Positions 1-9,804 of a stretch of DNA of 64,000 nucleotides are shown here, piece by piece. The notes beneath the pieces are model-generated. The model was not told the origin of the DNA. It saw only the letters and a program-made list of their open reading frames with translations, and did not search any database. The translations under genes were made by a program, and so were the position numbers. How positions within the stretch are numbered: the first letter of the stretch is position 1; the number at the start of each line of letters is the position of its first letter. Source of the DNA: Streptomyces durocortorensis (GTDB lineage Bacteria > Actinomycetota > Actinomycetes > Streptomycetales > Streptomycetaceae); assembly GCF_031760065.1 (NCBI RefSeq), contig NZ_CP134500.1:6386001-6450000 (forward strand). Direction: 5' to 3'.

Positions 1-1
1 C

Positions 2-586
2 TTCACCAAGCTGATCAGCGGCACCGTCTCCACCAAGGCCATCGGGGACATGGAGGGCTTCGAGTCCGCCCGGACCCTGTTCGCGTCGACGCTCACCCTC
101 GGCGGCGTCGAGTTCAAGGTGACGATCCTGTGGTGGGCGGCGCTCGTCGCGATCGCCACCTGGATCCTGCTCCGTACCCGCTTCGGCAACTGGATCTTCG
201 CCGTCGGCGGCGAGGCCGACGCGGCCCGCGCGGTCGGCGTCCCCGTCATCCGTACGAAGATCGGGCTCTACCTCGGCGTCGCCTTCGCCGCCTGGGTCTC
301 CGGCCAGCACCTGCTGTTCAGCTACGACGTCGTCCAGTCCGGCGAGGGCGTCGGCAACGAGCTGACGTACATCATCGCCGCCGTCATCGGCGGCTGCCTG
401 ATCACCGGCGGCTACGGCTCCGCGATCGGCTCGGCGGTCGGTGCCTTCATCTTCGGCATGACCAGCAAGGGCATCGTGTACGCCGAGTGGAACCCGGACT
501 GGTTCAAATTCTTCCTGGGAGCGATGCTGCTCCTGGCCACCCTGCTCAACGCGTGGGTGCGCAAGCGCGCGGAGGCGACGTCATGA
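2..586 (+). CDS. Sugar ABC transporter permease (3' part)
   Basis: Carboxy-terminal 194 residues of an inner-membrane permease of the ribose/fructose importer type (RbsC/FrcC-like); the 5' end lies outside the window. Several hydrophobic segments are visible, and the family's conserved loop [16 protein letters not shown] (about residues 65-80 of this piece) is followed by a Gly-rich stretch ending in [15 protein letters not shown]. The stop overlaps the ATG of the ATPase gene by four bases (ATGA), so the two are translationally coupled. With the ATPase and the ROK kinase it forms a sugar uptake and phosphorylation operon. The sugar cannot be read from the sequence. Confidence 0.9.
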   Translation, partial: FTKLISGTVSTKAIGDMEGFESARTLFASTLTLGGVEFKVTILWWAALVAIATWILLRTRFGNWIFAVGGEADAARAVGVPVIRTKIGLYLGVAFAAWVSGQHLLFSYDVVQSGEGVGNELTYIIAAVIGGCLITGGYGSAIGSAVGAFIFGMTSKGIVYAEWNPDWFKFFLGAMLLLATLLNAWVRKRAEATS

Positions 587-1440
587 CGGCCACTCCTGAA
601 GAGACCTCCGGACCGGCCCCCGGCCCGCTGGTCGAGCTGGACGACGTAGCCAAGTTCTACGGCAACATCAAGGCCCTGGAACACGTTTCGCTGGAGGTCC
701 ACGCGGGCGAGATCACCTGCGTCCTCGGCGACAACGGTGCGGGCAAGTCCACCCTGATCAAGATCATCGCGGGGCTGCACCGGCACGACGCCGGACGCTT
801 CCTGATCGACGGCGAGGAGACCACGCTCGCCAACCCGCGCGACGCCCTGGACCGGGGCATCGCCACCGTCTACCAGGACCTCGCCGTCGTCCCGCTGATG
901 CCGGTCTGGCGGAACTTCTTCCTCGGCTCCGAACCGACCACCGGCGTCGGCCCCTTCAAGCGCCTCGACGTCCGCAGGATGCGCGAGACGACCCGTACGG
1001 AACTGCTCCGCATGGGCATCGACCTGCGCGACGTCGACCAGCCCATCGGCACCCTGTCCGGCGGCGAGCGCCAGTGCGTGGCCATCGCCCGTGCCGTCTA
1101 CTTCGGCGCCAAGGTCCTCGTGCTCGACGAGCCGACCGCCGCCCTCGGTGTCAAGCAGTCCGGCGTGGTCCTCAAGTACGTCGCGGCCGCCCGCGACGCC
1201 GGGCTCGGCGTGGTCCTCATCACGCACAACCCGCACCACGCCCACCTCGTCGGCGACCGGTTCATCCTGCTCAAGCGCGGCGCGATGTCCGGCAGCCACA
1301 CCAAGGAGAGCGTCACGCTCGACGAGCTGACCCGGCAGATGGCGGGCGGCAGCGAGCTGGAGGAGCTCAGCCACGAGCTGGAACGCACCCCGACGCCCAC
1401 CCTCCCGGGCAGTTCGGCCGCGACCGACGAAGCGTCCTGA
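583..1440 (+). CDS. Sugar ABC transporter ATP-binding protein
   Basis: 285-residue cytoplasmic ATPase that powers the permease encoded just upstream. Walker A GDNGAGKS lies at about residues 49-56, the ABC signature LSGGERQ at about 158-164 and Walker B VLVLDEP at about 178-184, followed by a switch histidine in ITHNPHH. It has one nucleotide-binding domain, as in FrcA, not the duplicated RbsA/XylG arrangement, so it probably works as a homodimer. The start is the ATG inside the permease stop. The C-terminal 30 residues are rich in Glu, Pro and Thr and look disordered. Substrate is unassigned. Confidence 0.92.
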   Translation: MTATPEETSGPAPGPLVELDDVAKFYGNIKALEHVSLEVHAGEITCVLGDNGAGKSTLIKIIAGLHRHDAGRFLIDGEETTLANPRDALDRGIATVYQDLAVVPLMPVWRNFFLGSEPTTGVGPFKRLDVRRMRETTRTELLRMGIDLRDVDQPIGTLSGGERQCVAIARAVYFGAKVLVLDEPTAALGVKQSGVVLKYVAAARDAGLGVVLITHNPHHAHLVGDRFILLKRGAMSGSHTKESVTLDELTRQMAGGSELEELSHELERTPTPTLPGSSAATDEAS

Positions 1441-1573
1441 CGGCCGACCCGCCCCGGCGCGGCCGACCCCGACCGGCGGCCCCCGGGGCCCGGCAGTGGC
1501 AGAATCGAGCGCGGCGGGCGCCGTCCGCCGCCGGGTGCCCCAGCCGACCGGCCTCCTCAACCCCGCAGGGACG

Positions 1574-2740
1574 ATGAGCACGTACCGCGACTTCGCCCAC
1601 CGCGGCTCCGCCCGCGCCACCGTCCTCAAGACGGTCGGCACCAAGGAACGCCGCTCGCACCTGACCGCGCCCCGTGTCCCCACGGTCGGGATCGACATCG
1701 GCGGTACGAAGGTGATGGCGGGCGTCGTCGACGCCGACGGCAACATCCTGGAACAGCTGCGCACCGAGACACCCGACAAGTCCAAGAGCCCCAAGGTTGT
1801 CGAGGACACCATCGTCGAACTGGTCCTGGACCTCTCCGACCGCCACGACGTCCACGCGGTGGGCATCGGCGCGGCGGGCTGGGTGGACGCCGACCGGTCC
1901 AAGGTCCTGTTCGCCCCGCACCTCGCCTGGCGCGACGAACCCCTGCGCGACGCCATCGCCTCCCGCCTCGTTGTCCCCGTCATGGTCGACAACGACGCCA
2001 ACACGGCGGCCTGGGCGGAATGGCGCTTCGGCGCGGGCCGGGGTGAGGACCACCTCGTCATGATCACCCTCGGTACGGGGATCGGCGGCGCGATCCTGGA
2101 GGGCGGCCAGGTCAAGCGCGGCAAGTACGGCGTGGCCGGTGAGTTCGGCCACATGCAGGTCGTGCCCTCGGGCCACCGCTGCCCCTGCGGCAACCGGGGC
2201 TGCTGGGAGCAGTACAGCTCCGGCAACGCCCTGGTCCGCGAGGCCAAGGAGCTGGCCGCCGCCGACTCCCCGGTCGCCCACTACCTGCTGGACCGCGTCA
2301 AGGGGAACATCCCCGACATCACCGGTCCGCTGATCACCGAACTGGCCCGCGAGGGCGATGCGATGTGCATCGAGCTGCTCCAGGACATCGGCCAGTGGCT
2401 CGGCGTCGGCATCGCCAACCTGGCCGCCGCGCTCGACCCCTCGTGCTTCGTCATCGGAGGCGGCGTCAGCGCCGCCGACGACCTGCTGATCAACCCCGCC
2501 CGGGACGCCTTCAAACGCCACCTCACCGGCCGCGGCTACCGCCCCGAGGCAAGGATCGCCAAGGCGCAGCTCGGCCCCGAGGCGGGTATGGTCGGCGCCG
2601 CGGACCTGGCCCGGCTGGTCGCCCGCCGGTTCCGCCGCGCCAACCGGCGCCGTGTCGAGCGCTACGAGCGGTATGCCCAGATCTACGACCAGGCGGCGAG
2701 TACCATCCGCAACACCCGCTCCACCCGCACCGCCGACTGA
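1574..2740 (+). CDS. ROK-family sugar kinase (glucokinase-like)
   Basis: 388-residue cytoplasmic kinase expected to phosphorylate the sugar brought in by the upstream ABC importer. It shows the ATP-phosphate motif GIDIGGTKVMAGVVD, the active-site block VDNDANTAAWAEW, and the ROK zinc motif CPCGNRGCWEQ. A Gly-rich segment IGGGVSAADD lies near the C-terminus. I chose the ATG giving MSTYRDF because a purine-rich CAGGGACG precedes it; the frame stays open upstream to 1496. About 40 residues precede the kinase fold and a basic tail follows it, both beyond a minimal ROK kinase. It is a kinase rather than a ROK repressor because there is no N-terminal DNA-binding domain. Confidence 0.88.
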   Translation: MSTYRDFAHRGSARATVLKTVGTKERRSHLTAPRVPTVGIDIGGTKVMAGVVDADGNILEQLRTETPDKSKSPKVVEDTIVELVLDLSDRHDVHAVGIGAAGWVDADRSKVLFAPHLAWRDEPLRDAIASRLVVPVMVDNDANTAAWAEWRFGAGRGEDHLVMITLGTGIGGAILEGGQVKRGKYGVAGEFGHMQVVPSGHRCPCGNRGCWEQYSSGNALVREAKELAAADSPVAHYLLDRVKGNIPDITGPLITELAREGDAMCIELLQDIGQWLGVGIANLAAALDPSCFVIGGGVSAADDLLINPARDAFKRHLTGRGYRPEARIAKAQLGPEAGMVGAADLARLVARRFRRANRRRVERYERYAQIYDQAASTIRNTRSTRTAD

Positions 2741-2807
2741 ACCGTAGCCGCCCCTCCGGCGTCCCACCCCAACGCCATGACCGCAGCACCCTAGGGACCA
2801 CCTGATC

Positions 2808-3404
2808 ATGATCGCAGCCGAGCACCCCGTGGTGCGCCACCAGTCGGAGTCTCCGGGTGACGGCGAGGGCAAGCCGCCCGAGGACCGCCGACGGGTCTTC
2901 AGGCGGCGGTTCATCACCGCCACGATCATCGTGCTGCTGATCGGCATCCCAGCGGGCTACCTGCTGATCTCGGCGGGCCAGAGCCGCCGCTCGGGCAAGG
3001 ACAAGGAGGCCGAGGCGGCCGCCCAGGGCCTCCGCGAGGGCTGGCCCTCCAAGATGCAGCGCCGGATCTTCGAGGTACCGATCCCCGGCAACGGCAGCGG
3101 AGTCCAGTACTACGAGACGAACAACTGGAAAGCCAGCCGGATGTACGTGAAGTTCCGGACGACCTCCGCCGGTCTCGACCGCTTCCTGACCGGCGTCGGC
3201 ACCGGACGCGCGGCGCTGGAGCCCAACGAGATCGACATCAGCGCGCGGGACATCAGGATCACCGGCTGGCACTTCGGCCCGGACCAGCACTGGGCCAGCA
3301 CCACGCACAGGAACAAGAAGCCGCGCCCCACCCAGAACATCACGGTCAACATGACCGATCCGGCCAGCCCTGTCATCTATGTCGTATCGGCGGCGACCCC
3401 CTGA
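2808..3404 (+). CDS. Single-pass membrane protein of unknown function
   Basis: 198 residues. An acidic and basic N-terminal tail of about 43 residues ends in RRRF and is followed by one transmembrane segment (about 45-65, ITATIIVLLIGIPAGYLLI); the remaining 130 residues should be outside the cell. The outer part has a WKASRMYVKFRT stretch, and a later segment ITGWHFGPDQHW is rich in aromatics. I do not recognise the family. It lies 67 bases after the ROK kinase on the same strand and may be read through from it, but no functional link can be inferred. Confidence 0.75.
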   Translation: MIAAEHPVVRHQSESPGDGEGKPPEDRRRVFRRRFITATIIVLLIGIPAGYLLISAGQSRRSGKDKEAEAAAQGLREGWPSKMQRRIFEVPIPGNGSGVQYYETNNWKASRMYVKFRTTSAGLDRFLTGVGTGRAALEPNEIDISARDIRITGWHFGPDQHWASTTHRNKKPRPTQNITVNMTDPASPVIYVVSAATP

Positions 3405-3440
3405 CCCGGAGCCGGAGGTGCGCTCACTAACCTGGAGCGA

Positions 3441-4988
3441 GTGAGCGAAGTGAGCGAGACGACCCCGCAGCCCGTGCAGACCCCCCGTCCCGGTGGGCCC
3501 GCCCCGCACTCCGGAACGCCTCAGCCGGTGGCCCCGGCCCCGCAGCAGGGACCGGACGCCGCGCCCGGGCACGCCGCCCCGCTGGCCGCCGCACCCGCGT
3601 CACCCGCTCCGCTCGGCCCGGCCGCCCCGGCTTCCGCCCCGCCTGTCGCTCCCGCCCCGCAGGCCGTCGTACCCGCCGCATTCGCCCCGCAGGCAGCACC
3701 CCCGGCCGGGGCCCCGCGGCCCCTCCAGTACCGCTTCGACGGGCCCGAGGACGCCCCGGTCCTGGTGATCGGGCCCTCGCTCGGGACCACCTGGCACATG
3801 TGGGACCGCCAGGTTCCCGAGCTGTCCCGGCACTGGCGGGTCTTCCGCTACGACCTGCCCGGCCACGGAGGCGCGCCCGCCCACGTCGCCGCATCCGTCG
3901 CCGAGCTGGGCGACCGGCTGCTCGCCACGCTGGACGGGCTCGGTGTCCAGCGTTTCGGCTACGTGGGCTGCTCGATCGGCGGGGCGATCGGCGCCGACCT
4001 GGCGCTGCGGCACCCGAACCGGGTCGCCTCGCTGGCGCTCGTCGCCTCCTCGCCCCGGTTCGGCACGGCCGACGAGTTCCGCCGGCGCGGGGTGATCGTG
4101 CGCACCAACGGGCTGGAGCCGATCGCCCGCACCGCACCGGAGCGGTGGTTCACCCCAGGGTTCGCCGCCGCGCAGCCCGCGATCGTCGAGTGGGCCGTGC
4201 AGATGGTCCGCACCACCGATCCGGGGTGCTACATCGCGGCCTGCGAGGCGCTCGCGGCGTTCGACATCCGTGGTGCGCTGGACCGGATCGGCGCGCCCAC
4301 CCTGGTGCTCGTCGGGGCGGAGGACCAGGTCACCGGGCCCGCCGAGGCCCGGACGCTGGTCGCCGGGATACCGGACGCGCGCCTCGCGCTCGTGCCCGGC
4401 GCGTCCCACCTCGCCCCGGTCGAGCAGCCCGCCGCCGTCAGCGACCTGCTCCTGACGCACTTCTCCACCGCCTGGCAGCAGGACACCTCGGCCGCGATCC
4501 CCGTGCTGCCCTCCGTCCCCGGGCCCGCCGCCCCGGCCGCCCCGTTCGCGCCCGTGGCCGACATCGCCCCTGCCACCGCGGCGCCCGAGGCTCCGGCGCC
4601 GGCACCGGACGAGCGGTACGAGCGCGGGACGAAGGTGCGCCGCGAGGTGCTGGGGGACGCCCACGTCGACGCGGTGAACGCCTCGGCCGACGCTTTCACC
4701 GAGGACTTCCAGGAGCTGGTCACCCGGTACGCCTGGGGCGACGTCTGGAGCCGCGAGGGCCTGGACCGCCGTACCCGCAGCGTCATCACGCTCACCGCGC
4801 TCGTCGCCTCCGGCCATCCGGAGGGCCTGGCCGCCCACACCCGGGCCGCTCTACGCAACGGCCTGACGCCCGTCGAGATCAAGGAGGTCCTGCTCCAGAC
4901 CGCCGTCTACTGCGGCTTCCCGGCGGCAGGCGCCGCCTTCTCCGTCGCGCAGTCCGTGATCCAGGAGGAAACCACCCCGCCCGCGTAG
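3441..4988 (+). CDS. pcaL: Fused 3-oxoadipate enol-lactonase / 4-carboxymuconolactone decarboxylase
   Basis: 515-residue fusion of two enzymes of the protocatechuate branch of the beta-ketoadipate pathway. Residues about 95-350 are an alpha/beta hydrolase (PcaD type): the oxyanion strand is VLVIGPSLGTTWHMWD, the nucleophile elbow is GCSIGG with Ser near residue 178, and the late His is in GASHLAP. Residues about 395-515 are the carboxymuconolactone decarboxylase (PcaC) domain with TRSVITLTALVASGHPEGL. Such PcaL fusions are known in Streptomyces. Two parts are unusual: a Pro/Ala-rich N-terminal tail of about 95 residues and a similar linker at about 355-393. No other pca gene is nearby. GTG at 3441 or 3450 could both start it. 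Confidence 0.88.
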   Translation: MSEVSETTPQPVQTPRPGGPAPHSGTPQPVAPAPQQGPDAAPGHAAPLAAAPASPAPLGPAAPASAPPVAPAPQAVVPAAFAPQAAPPAGAPRPLQYRFDGPEDAPVLVIGPSLGTTWHMWDRQVPELSRHWRVFRYDLPGHGGAPAHVAASVAELGDRLLATLDGLGVQRFGYVGCSIGGAIGADLALRHPNRVASLALVASSPRFGTADEFRRRGVIVRTNGLEPIARTAPERWFTPGFAAAQPAIVEWAVQMVRTTDPGCYIAACEALAAFDIRGALDRIGAPTLVLVGAEDQVTGPAEARTLVAGIPDARLALVPGASHLAPVEQPAAVSDLLLTHFSTAWQQDTSAAIPVLPSVPGPAAPAAPFAPVADIAPATAAPEAPAPAPDERYERGTKVRREVLGDAHVDAVNASADAFTEDFQELVTRYAWGDVWSREGLDRRTRSVITLTALVASGHPEGLAAHTRAALRNGLTPVEIKEVLLQTAVYCGFPAAGAAFSVAQSVIQEETTPPA

Positions 4989-5000
4989 CAGGATGGCCTC

Positions 5001-5654
5001 ATGAACGCATCGCCTCGGGCACTGACCCTCACCAAGAAGACCCACTCCTGCGTGCGGATCGAGAAGGAGGGGCGCGTCCTGGTCATCGACCCCGGCGGCT
5101 TCTCCGAGGACGACGCGGCCATCGGTGCCGACGTTCTGCTGGTCACGCACGAGCACCCGGACCACTTCAACGAGGCCCGGCTGCGGGCGGGCCTGGAGGC
5201 GAACCCGACGGCCGAGATCTGGACCCTGCGCAGCGTGGCCGACCAGCTCTCGGCCGCCTTTCCCGGACGGGTGCACACCGTGGGCGACGGCGACGCGTTC
5301 TCGGCCGGCGGGTTCGACGTCACCGTGCACGGCGAACTGCACGCGGTGATCCACCCGGACATCCCGAGGATCACCAACATCGGCTATCTCGTCGACGGTT
5401 CGGTCTTCCACCCCGGCGACGCGCTCACCGTTCCCGAGCGGCCCGTGGACACCCTGCTGCTGCCGGTGATGGCCCCCTGGAACAAGATCTCCGAGGTCAT
5501 CGACTACGTACGCGAAGTGAAGCCGCGGCGCGCCATCGACGTGCACGACGCCCTGCTGACCGATCTCGCGCGGCCGATCTACGACAACCAGATCGGGGCC
5601 CTGGGCGGCGCGGACCACGGGCGGCTCGCCCCGGGCGGGGTCACCGAGCTGTGA
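5001..5654 (+). CDS. MBL-fold metallo-hydrolase (UlaG-like)
   Basis: 217-residue cytoplasmic protein of the metallo-beta-lactamase superfamily. The metal motif VTHEHPDHFN (HxHxDH) is complete, and later His/Asp residues occur in FHPGDAL and in the C-terminal VHDALL. The short, compact form matches small UlaG-like or YtnP-like hydrolases. It starts 13 bases after the pcaL stop and ends 37 bases before the exonuclease III ATG, so co-transcription is likely. Natural substrate unknown; a broad phosphodiester or lactone hydrolase is possible. Confidence 0.85.
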   Translation: MNASPRALTLTKKTHSCVRIEKEGRVLVIDPGGFSEDDAAIGADVLLVTHEHPDHFNEARLRAGLEANPTAEIWTLRSVADQLSAAFPGRVHTVGDGDAFSAGGFDVTVHGELHAVIHPDIPRITNIGYLVDGSVFHPGDALTVPERPVDTLLLPVMAPWNKISEVIDYVREVKPRRAIDVHDALLTDLARPIYDNQIGALGGADHGRLAPGGVTEL

Positions 5655-5690
5655 GCGCCGCTGTCAGTGGGAGCCGATAGGTTTACTGCC

Positions 5691-6470
5691 ATGCGCATCG
5701 CCACCTATAACGTCAATTCGATCACCGCCCGGCTGCCGAGGCTGCTGGCCTGGCTGGAGAGCAGCGGCACCGATGTGCTGTGCATCCAGGAGACCAAGTG
5801 CGCGGCGGAGCAGTTCCCCGCCGACGCCCTGCGCGAGCTGGGGTACGAATCCGCCGTCAACGCCACGGGCCGGTGGAACGGAGTCGCGCTCCTCTCCCGG
5901 GTCGGCCTCTCCGACGTCGTCACGGGGCTGCCCGGCGGCCCGGAGTACGAGGGGGTGGAGGAGCCCCGCGCGATCTCCGCGACCTGCGGGCCGGTGCGCC
6001 TGTGGTCGGTCTACGTTCCCAACGGCCGGGAGGTGGGGCACCCGCACTATCCGTACAAGCTGGCCTGGCTGGAGGCGCTGCGCAAGGCCGTGGCGGCGGA
6101 CGCCGCGGGGACCCTCCCGTTCGCTGTCCTGGGCGACTTCAACGTGGCCCCGACCGACGAGGACGTCTGGGACCCGGCTCTCTTCGTGGGGGCCACGCAC
6201 GTCACCCCCGCCGAGCGCGCCGCCCTCGCGGCCCTGGAGGCGGAGGGCCTGAGCGAGGTCCTGCCCCGCCCCCTCAAGTACGACCGCGCGTACACCTTCT
6301 GGGACTACCGCGAGCTGCGGTTCCCCAAGAACAAGGGCATGCGGATCGACCTGACCTTCGGCAACGCCCCCTTCACCGCCGCCGTCAAGGACAGCTACGT
6401 CGACCGCGAGGAGCGCAAGGGCAAGGGGGCGTCCGACCACGCTCCGGTGGTGGTCGACCTCGATCTCTGA
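5691..6470 (+). CDS. xth: Exodeoxyribonuclease III / AP endonuclease
   Basis: 259-residue Mg-dependent nuclease of the EEP superfamily. It acts in base-excision repair on abasic sites and removes 3' blocking groups. Diagnostic blocks: MRIATYNVNSI at the N-terminus, the metal glutamate in LCIQETKC, the catalytic core VLGDFNVAPTDEDVWD, the RIDLTF block, and the terminal SDHAPVVVDLDL histidine. The ATG at 5691 gives the canonical family start; an upstream in-frame start at 5667 would add eight residues with no family match. Length is normal for XthA. It converges with the SDR gene across a long hairpin. Confidence 0.95.
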   Translation: MRIATYNVNSITARLPRLLAWLESSGTDVLCIQETKCAAEQFPADALRELGYESAVNATGRWNGVALLSRVGLSDVVTGLPGGPEYEGVEEPRAISATCGPVRLWSVYVPNGREVGHPHYPYKLAWLEALRKAVAADAAGTLPFAVLGDFNVAPTDEDVWDPALFVGATHVTPAERAALAALEAEGLSEVLPRPLKYDRAYTFWDYRELRFPKNKGMRIDLTFGNAPFTAAVKDSYVDREERKGKGASDHAPVVVDLDL

Positions 6471-6486
6471 GCCCGGGGAGGCAGAA

Positions 6487-6568
6487 GAGAGGGCTGCGCA
6501 TCGCGTGACAACCCAAGGTTGACACCCCTGAGGTGTCAACCTGCGGTTGTCGCATGACGCAGCCTCTT
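6487..6568. terminator. Long nested inverted repeat between convergent genes
   Basis: An imperfect palindrome of about 80 bases. The core AGGTTGACACC (6516-6526) pairs perfectly with GGTGTCAACCT (6532-6542) around the loop CCTGA. After a 2-base mismatch, GTGACAACC (6505-6513) pairs with GGTTGTCGC (6545-6553), with one G-U pair. The outer arms continue with bulges to about 6488 and 6568. There is no U tract on either strand. Its place between xth and a convergent SDR gene fits a bidirectional Streptomyces terminator. Each arm also contains a small palindrome CAACC-N3-GGTTG, so a protein site is possible. Confidence 0.6.
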
Positions 6569-6623
6569 GCCGTCGCGCCCTGTGTTCGCCTCGATGATCT
6601 GAGCGAGGCCATCGAGAAGGGGT

Positions 6624-7403
6624 TCAGTGCACCGAGAACCCGCCGTCCACGAACACCGACTGCCCGGTGATGTACGCCGAGGACCGCCCCGCCAGAAACA
6701 CCGCAGCGCCCGCGAAGTCCTCCGCGAGCCCGTTGCGCCCGACCAGGGTCCGGGCGGCCAGCGACGCCACCTTCTCCGGGTCCGACTGCAGCCGCGCGTT
6801 CAGCGGGGTCAGCACGAACCCGGGTACCAGGGTGTTCACGGTGACGCCGTACGGCGACCACGCCTCCGCCTGTGACCGGGCCAGCGACTCCAGACCGCCC
6901 TTGGACACCCCGTACGCACCGCTGTCGACAAAGGCCCGGTGCGCCTGCTGCGAAGTGACGTGGATGATCCGCCCGTAACCCCGCTCGGCCATGCCGGGGC
7001 CGAAGCGCTGCCCCAGCAGGAACGGGGCCTTCAGGTTCACCGCCATCGTGGTGTCCCAGACGTCCTCGCCGAGGTCGTTCATCGGCGGGCGCAGGTTGAT
7101 CCCCGCGCAGTTGACCAGGATGTCCGGCTCCCCGAAGGGCTCGACGGCCCCCGCCGCGCCCGCGTGTACCCCCTCGGTGGTGCCCAGGTCCGCGCTCACC
7201 CAGGCCGCCCGGCAGCCCTCGGCGGTCAGCTCGTCGACGGTCGCCCTCAGCTCGGCCTCCCGGCGGGCCACCACGACGACGGACGCACCCGCCCGGGCCA
7301 GTGCGCCGGTGATCGACAGCCCGATGCCGGAGCTGCCGCCGGTCACCACCGCCACCCGGCCTTCCAGCGAGAACAGTTCCGCCACGTACCCCTGTGAACT
7401 CAT
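6624..7403 (-). CDS. SDR-family NAD(P)-dependent oxidoreductase
   Basis: 259-residue classical short-chain dehydrogenase. The cofactor motif TGGSSGIG lies at residues 21-28, NCAGIN at about 107-112, the catalytic Ser in HVTSQQ, and Tyr/Lys in YGVSKGG. The C-terminus ends GQSVFVDGGFSVH, typical of gluconate 5-dehydrogenase or 3-oxoacyl-ACP-reductase-like members. An Arg-rich beta2 end (VVARRE) suggests NADP preference. The gene stands alone between convergent xth and a divergent small-protein gene, so its substrate cannot be deduced. Confidence 0.9.
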   Translation of the reverse strand: MSSQGYVAELFSLEGRVAVVTGGSSGIGLSITGALARAGASVVVVARREAELRATVDELTAEGCRAAWVSADLGTTEGVHAGAAGAVEPFGEPDILVNCAGINLRPPMNDLGEDVWDTTMAVNLKAPFLLGQRFGPGMAERGYGRIIHVTSQQAHRAFVDSGAYGVSKGGLESLARSQAEAWSPYGVTVNTLVPGFVLTPLNARLQSDPEKVASLAARTLVGRNGLAEDFAGAAVFLAGRSSAYITGQSVFVDGGFSVH

Positions 7404-7512
7404 GTCCGTACCCTAAGCACCCGCTTGGGGGCGGGGCCGGGGCAGGGTGCCGGAACGGCGAAGGCCGCGCGCCCTGTGGTGCGGAACCTGGCCGGGATGG
7501 GACCCTAGTGGT

Positions 7513-7953
7513 ATGAACATCCCTTTCTTGGACAACTGGCGTAAGCGTCAGGGCGGTACGCAGGGGAGCGGGCTCGCGGCCGCCGTCGAGGCGGATCCCG
7601 ACGGTGTGGCCGAACTGCTCGCCGAGTGCGAACTGCTGCGTGTCCGGGCGGGGCAGCAAGGACTCGAACTCGACGACACCCCCGCCTCGTTGTCCGCGCT
7701 CGACCAGCTGCCGCCCCGCTGGCGCGAGGATCCGGAGGAGCTGCCCTGGCTCGGCAACGACGCCGGTCTCTACCTCGGCACGGTGATCGTGCGGACCGTC
7801 GCGGGTGCCGCGTGGGACATCTGGCCGAGCGGCCGGCCCGTCGTGCGGCTGATCTCCGGCCGGGAGATCGACGTCGTCGCGGCCGGTCTCGACTGGGCGA
7901 TGTCGGGCAGCCCCGAGCTGTCCCAGGTCTACGCGGAGTCCGCCGAGAGCTGA
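7513..7953 (+). CDS. Conserved small hypothetical protein
   Basis: 146 residues, no signal peptide or membrane segment. It begins MNIPFLDNWRKRQGG and has a conserved-looking centre, PPRWREDPEELPWLGNDAGL, followed by a strand-rich segment (VIVRTVAGAAWDIWPSG) and VRLISGREIDVV. It resembles small Streptomyces proteins I associate with DUF6278, but that name is from memory. I chose the ATG at 7513 over an upstream frame opening at 7447 because the upstream residues are low-complexity. It is divergent from the SDR gene. Confidence 0.7.
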   Translation: MNIPFLDNWRKRQGGTQGSGLAAAVEADPDGVAELLAECELLRVRAGQQGLELDDTPASLSALDQLPPRWREDPEELPWLGNDAGLYLGTVIVRTVAGAAWDIWPSGRPVVRLISGREIDVVAAGLDWAMSGSPELSQVYAESAES

Positions 7954-8061
7954 CCGGCGAGCCGTCTCCCGTCACCTAATCTAGATAAACAGCCTTATTG
8001 CACCATTTGCGCGTGTCGGCTGCGAAGTCCCTTATCGGGATGGATAGTTTGCGCTGACCTC

Positions 8062-8085
8062 GACACAGCGACAGACACAGCGACA
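8062..8085 (+). repeat. Perfect 12-bp tandem repeat in the glu operon leader
   Basis: GACACAGCGACA occurs twice head to tail, 18 bases before the gluA ATG and just after a possible -10 element GATAGT at 8044-8049. The intergenic stretch 7954-8102 is also unusually AT-rich at 7980-8010. The repeat could be a regulator site or a leader RNA element; nothing further can be read. Confidence 0.6.
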
Positions 8086-8102
8086 AGTGGGTAGGGCAGC
8101 GC

Positions 8103-8846
<744 letters not shown>

Positions 8847-8858
8847 GGGGGGCTTTCC

Positions 8859-9788
8859 ATGTTGCGTACGAGGAACACGCGTACGGGCCGGGCCGCCGCC
8901 CTCGTGACCGGTCTCCTGCTCGCCGCACTCGCCGCGGGCTGCGGCAAGGACGGCAGCCCGCCGGTCAAGGGCCCCAGGCTCGAAGCCCTGCCGGTGTACG
9001 AGGTCGACACCGGCTTCGAGCTGCCCGAATCACCGACCTGGGCCAAGGCCAAGCGGCGCGGCCACCTGGTGATCGGCGCCAAGGAGGACCAGCCGTACTT
9101 GGGGGAGAAGGACCCGGCGAGCGGGATCTACTCCGGGTTCGACATCGAGATCGCCCGGATGCTGGCGGCCTCGATCGGCTTCGAGCCGAAGACGATCAGC
9201 TTCCGCACGATCGCCTCCGCCAACCGCGAGACCGCCCTCCAGAACGGCCAGATCGACTACTACGTGGGCACCTACACCATCAACGACATGCGCAAGAAGC
9301 TCGTGGGCTTCGCCGGGCCGTACTACATGGCGGGCCAGGGCCTGCTGGTGCGCACCGACGAGGACGACATCAACGGCCCCCAGGACCTGGACGGCAAGAC
9401 CGTCTGCTCGGCCGCCGGCTCCACGCCCTACCAGCGCATCGCCGCCGACTTCCCCAAGGCGGTGCTCGTCGCCTACGACACCTACTCCATCTGCGTCGAC
9501 AACCTGCTGACCTACCAGGTCGACGCCGTCACCACCGACGACGCGATCCTGCTGGGCTTCGCGGCCAAGGCGCCCGACGAGATGAAGGTCGTCGGCAGGC
9601 CGTTCTCCGAGGAGCCGTACGGCGTCGGCGTCCCGCGCAACGACAACGCCCTGCGGCTCGCCCTCGACGACGCCCTGGAGGCCAACGAGGAGAACGGCAA
9701 CTGGAAGAAGGCGTTCGAAGCGACGCTCGGCCTCTCCGGAGTGCCCGCGCCGACCCCGCCGCCCATCGACCGCTACCCGGCGAACTGA
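8859..9788 (+). CDS. gluB: Glutamate-type ABC transporter substrate-binding lipoprotein
   Basis: 309-residue exported solute-binding protein. A basic N-terminus and hydrophobic segment end at the lipobox LAAGC, so Cys28 should be lipidated and tether it outside the membrane. The mature part is a family-3 (SBP_bac_3) fold with SGIYSGFDIEIARMLAASIG, RETALQNGQIDYYVGTYTI and the hinge KTVCSAAGSTPYQRI. It follows gluA by 12 bases and precedes gluC by 16. It should bind the amino acid and deliver it to GluCD. Confidence 0.93.
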   Translation: MLRTRNTRTGRAAALVTGLLLAALAAGCGKDGSPPVKGPRLEALPVYEVDTGFELPESPTWAKAKRRGHLVIGAKEDQPYLGEKDPASGIYSGFDIEIARMLAASIGFEPKTISFRTIASANRETALQNGQIDYYVGTYTINDMRKKLVGFAGPYYMAGQGLLVRTDEDDINGPQDLDGKTVCSAAGSTPYQRIAADFPKAVLVAYDTYSICVDNLLTYQVDAVTTDDAILLGFAAKAPDEMKVVGRPFSEEPYGVGVPRNDNALRLALDDALEANEENGNWKKAFEATLGLSGVPAPTPPPIDRYPAN

Positions 9789-9804
9789 GGGGACGGCCCC
9801 ACTC

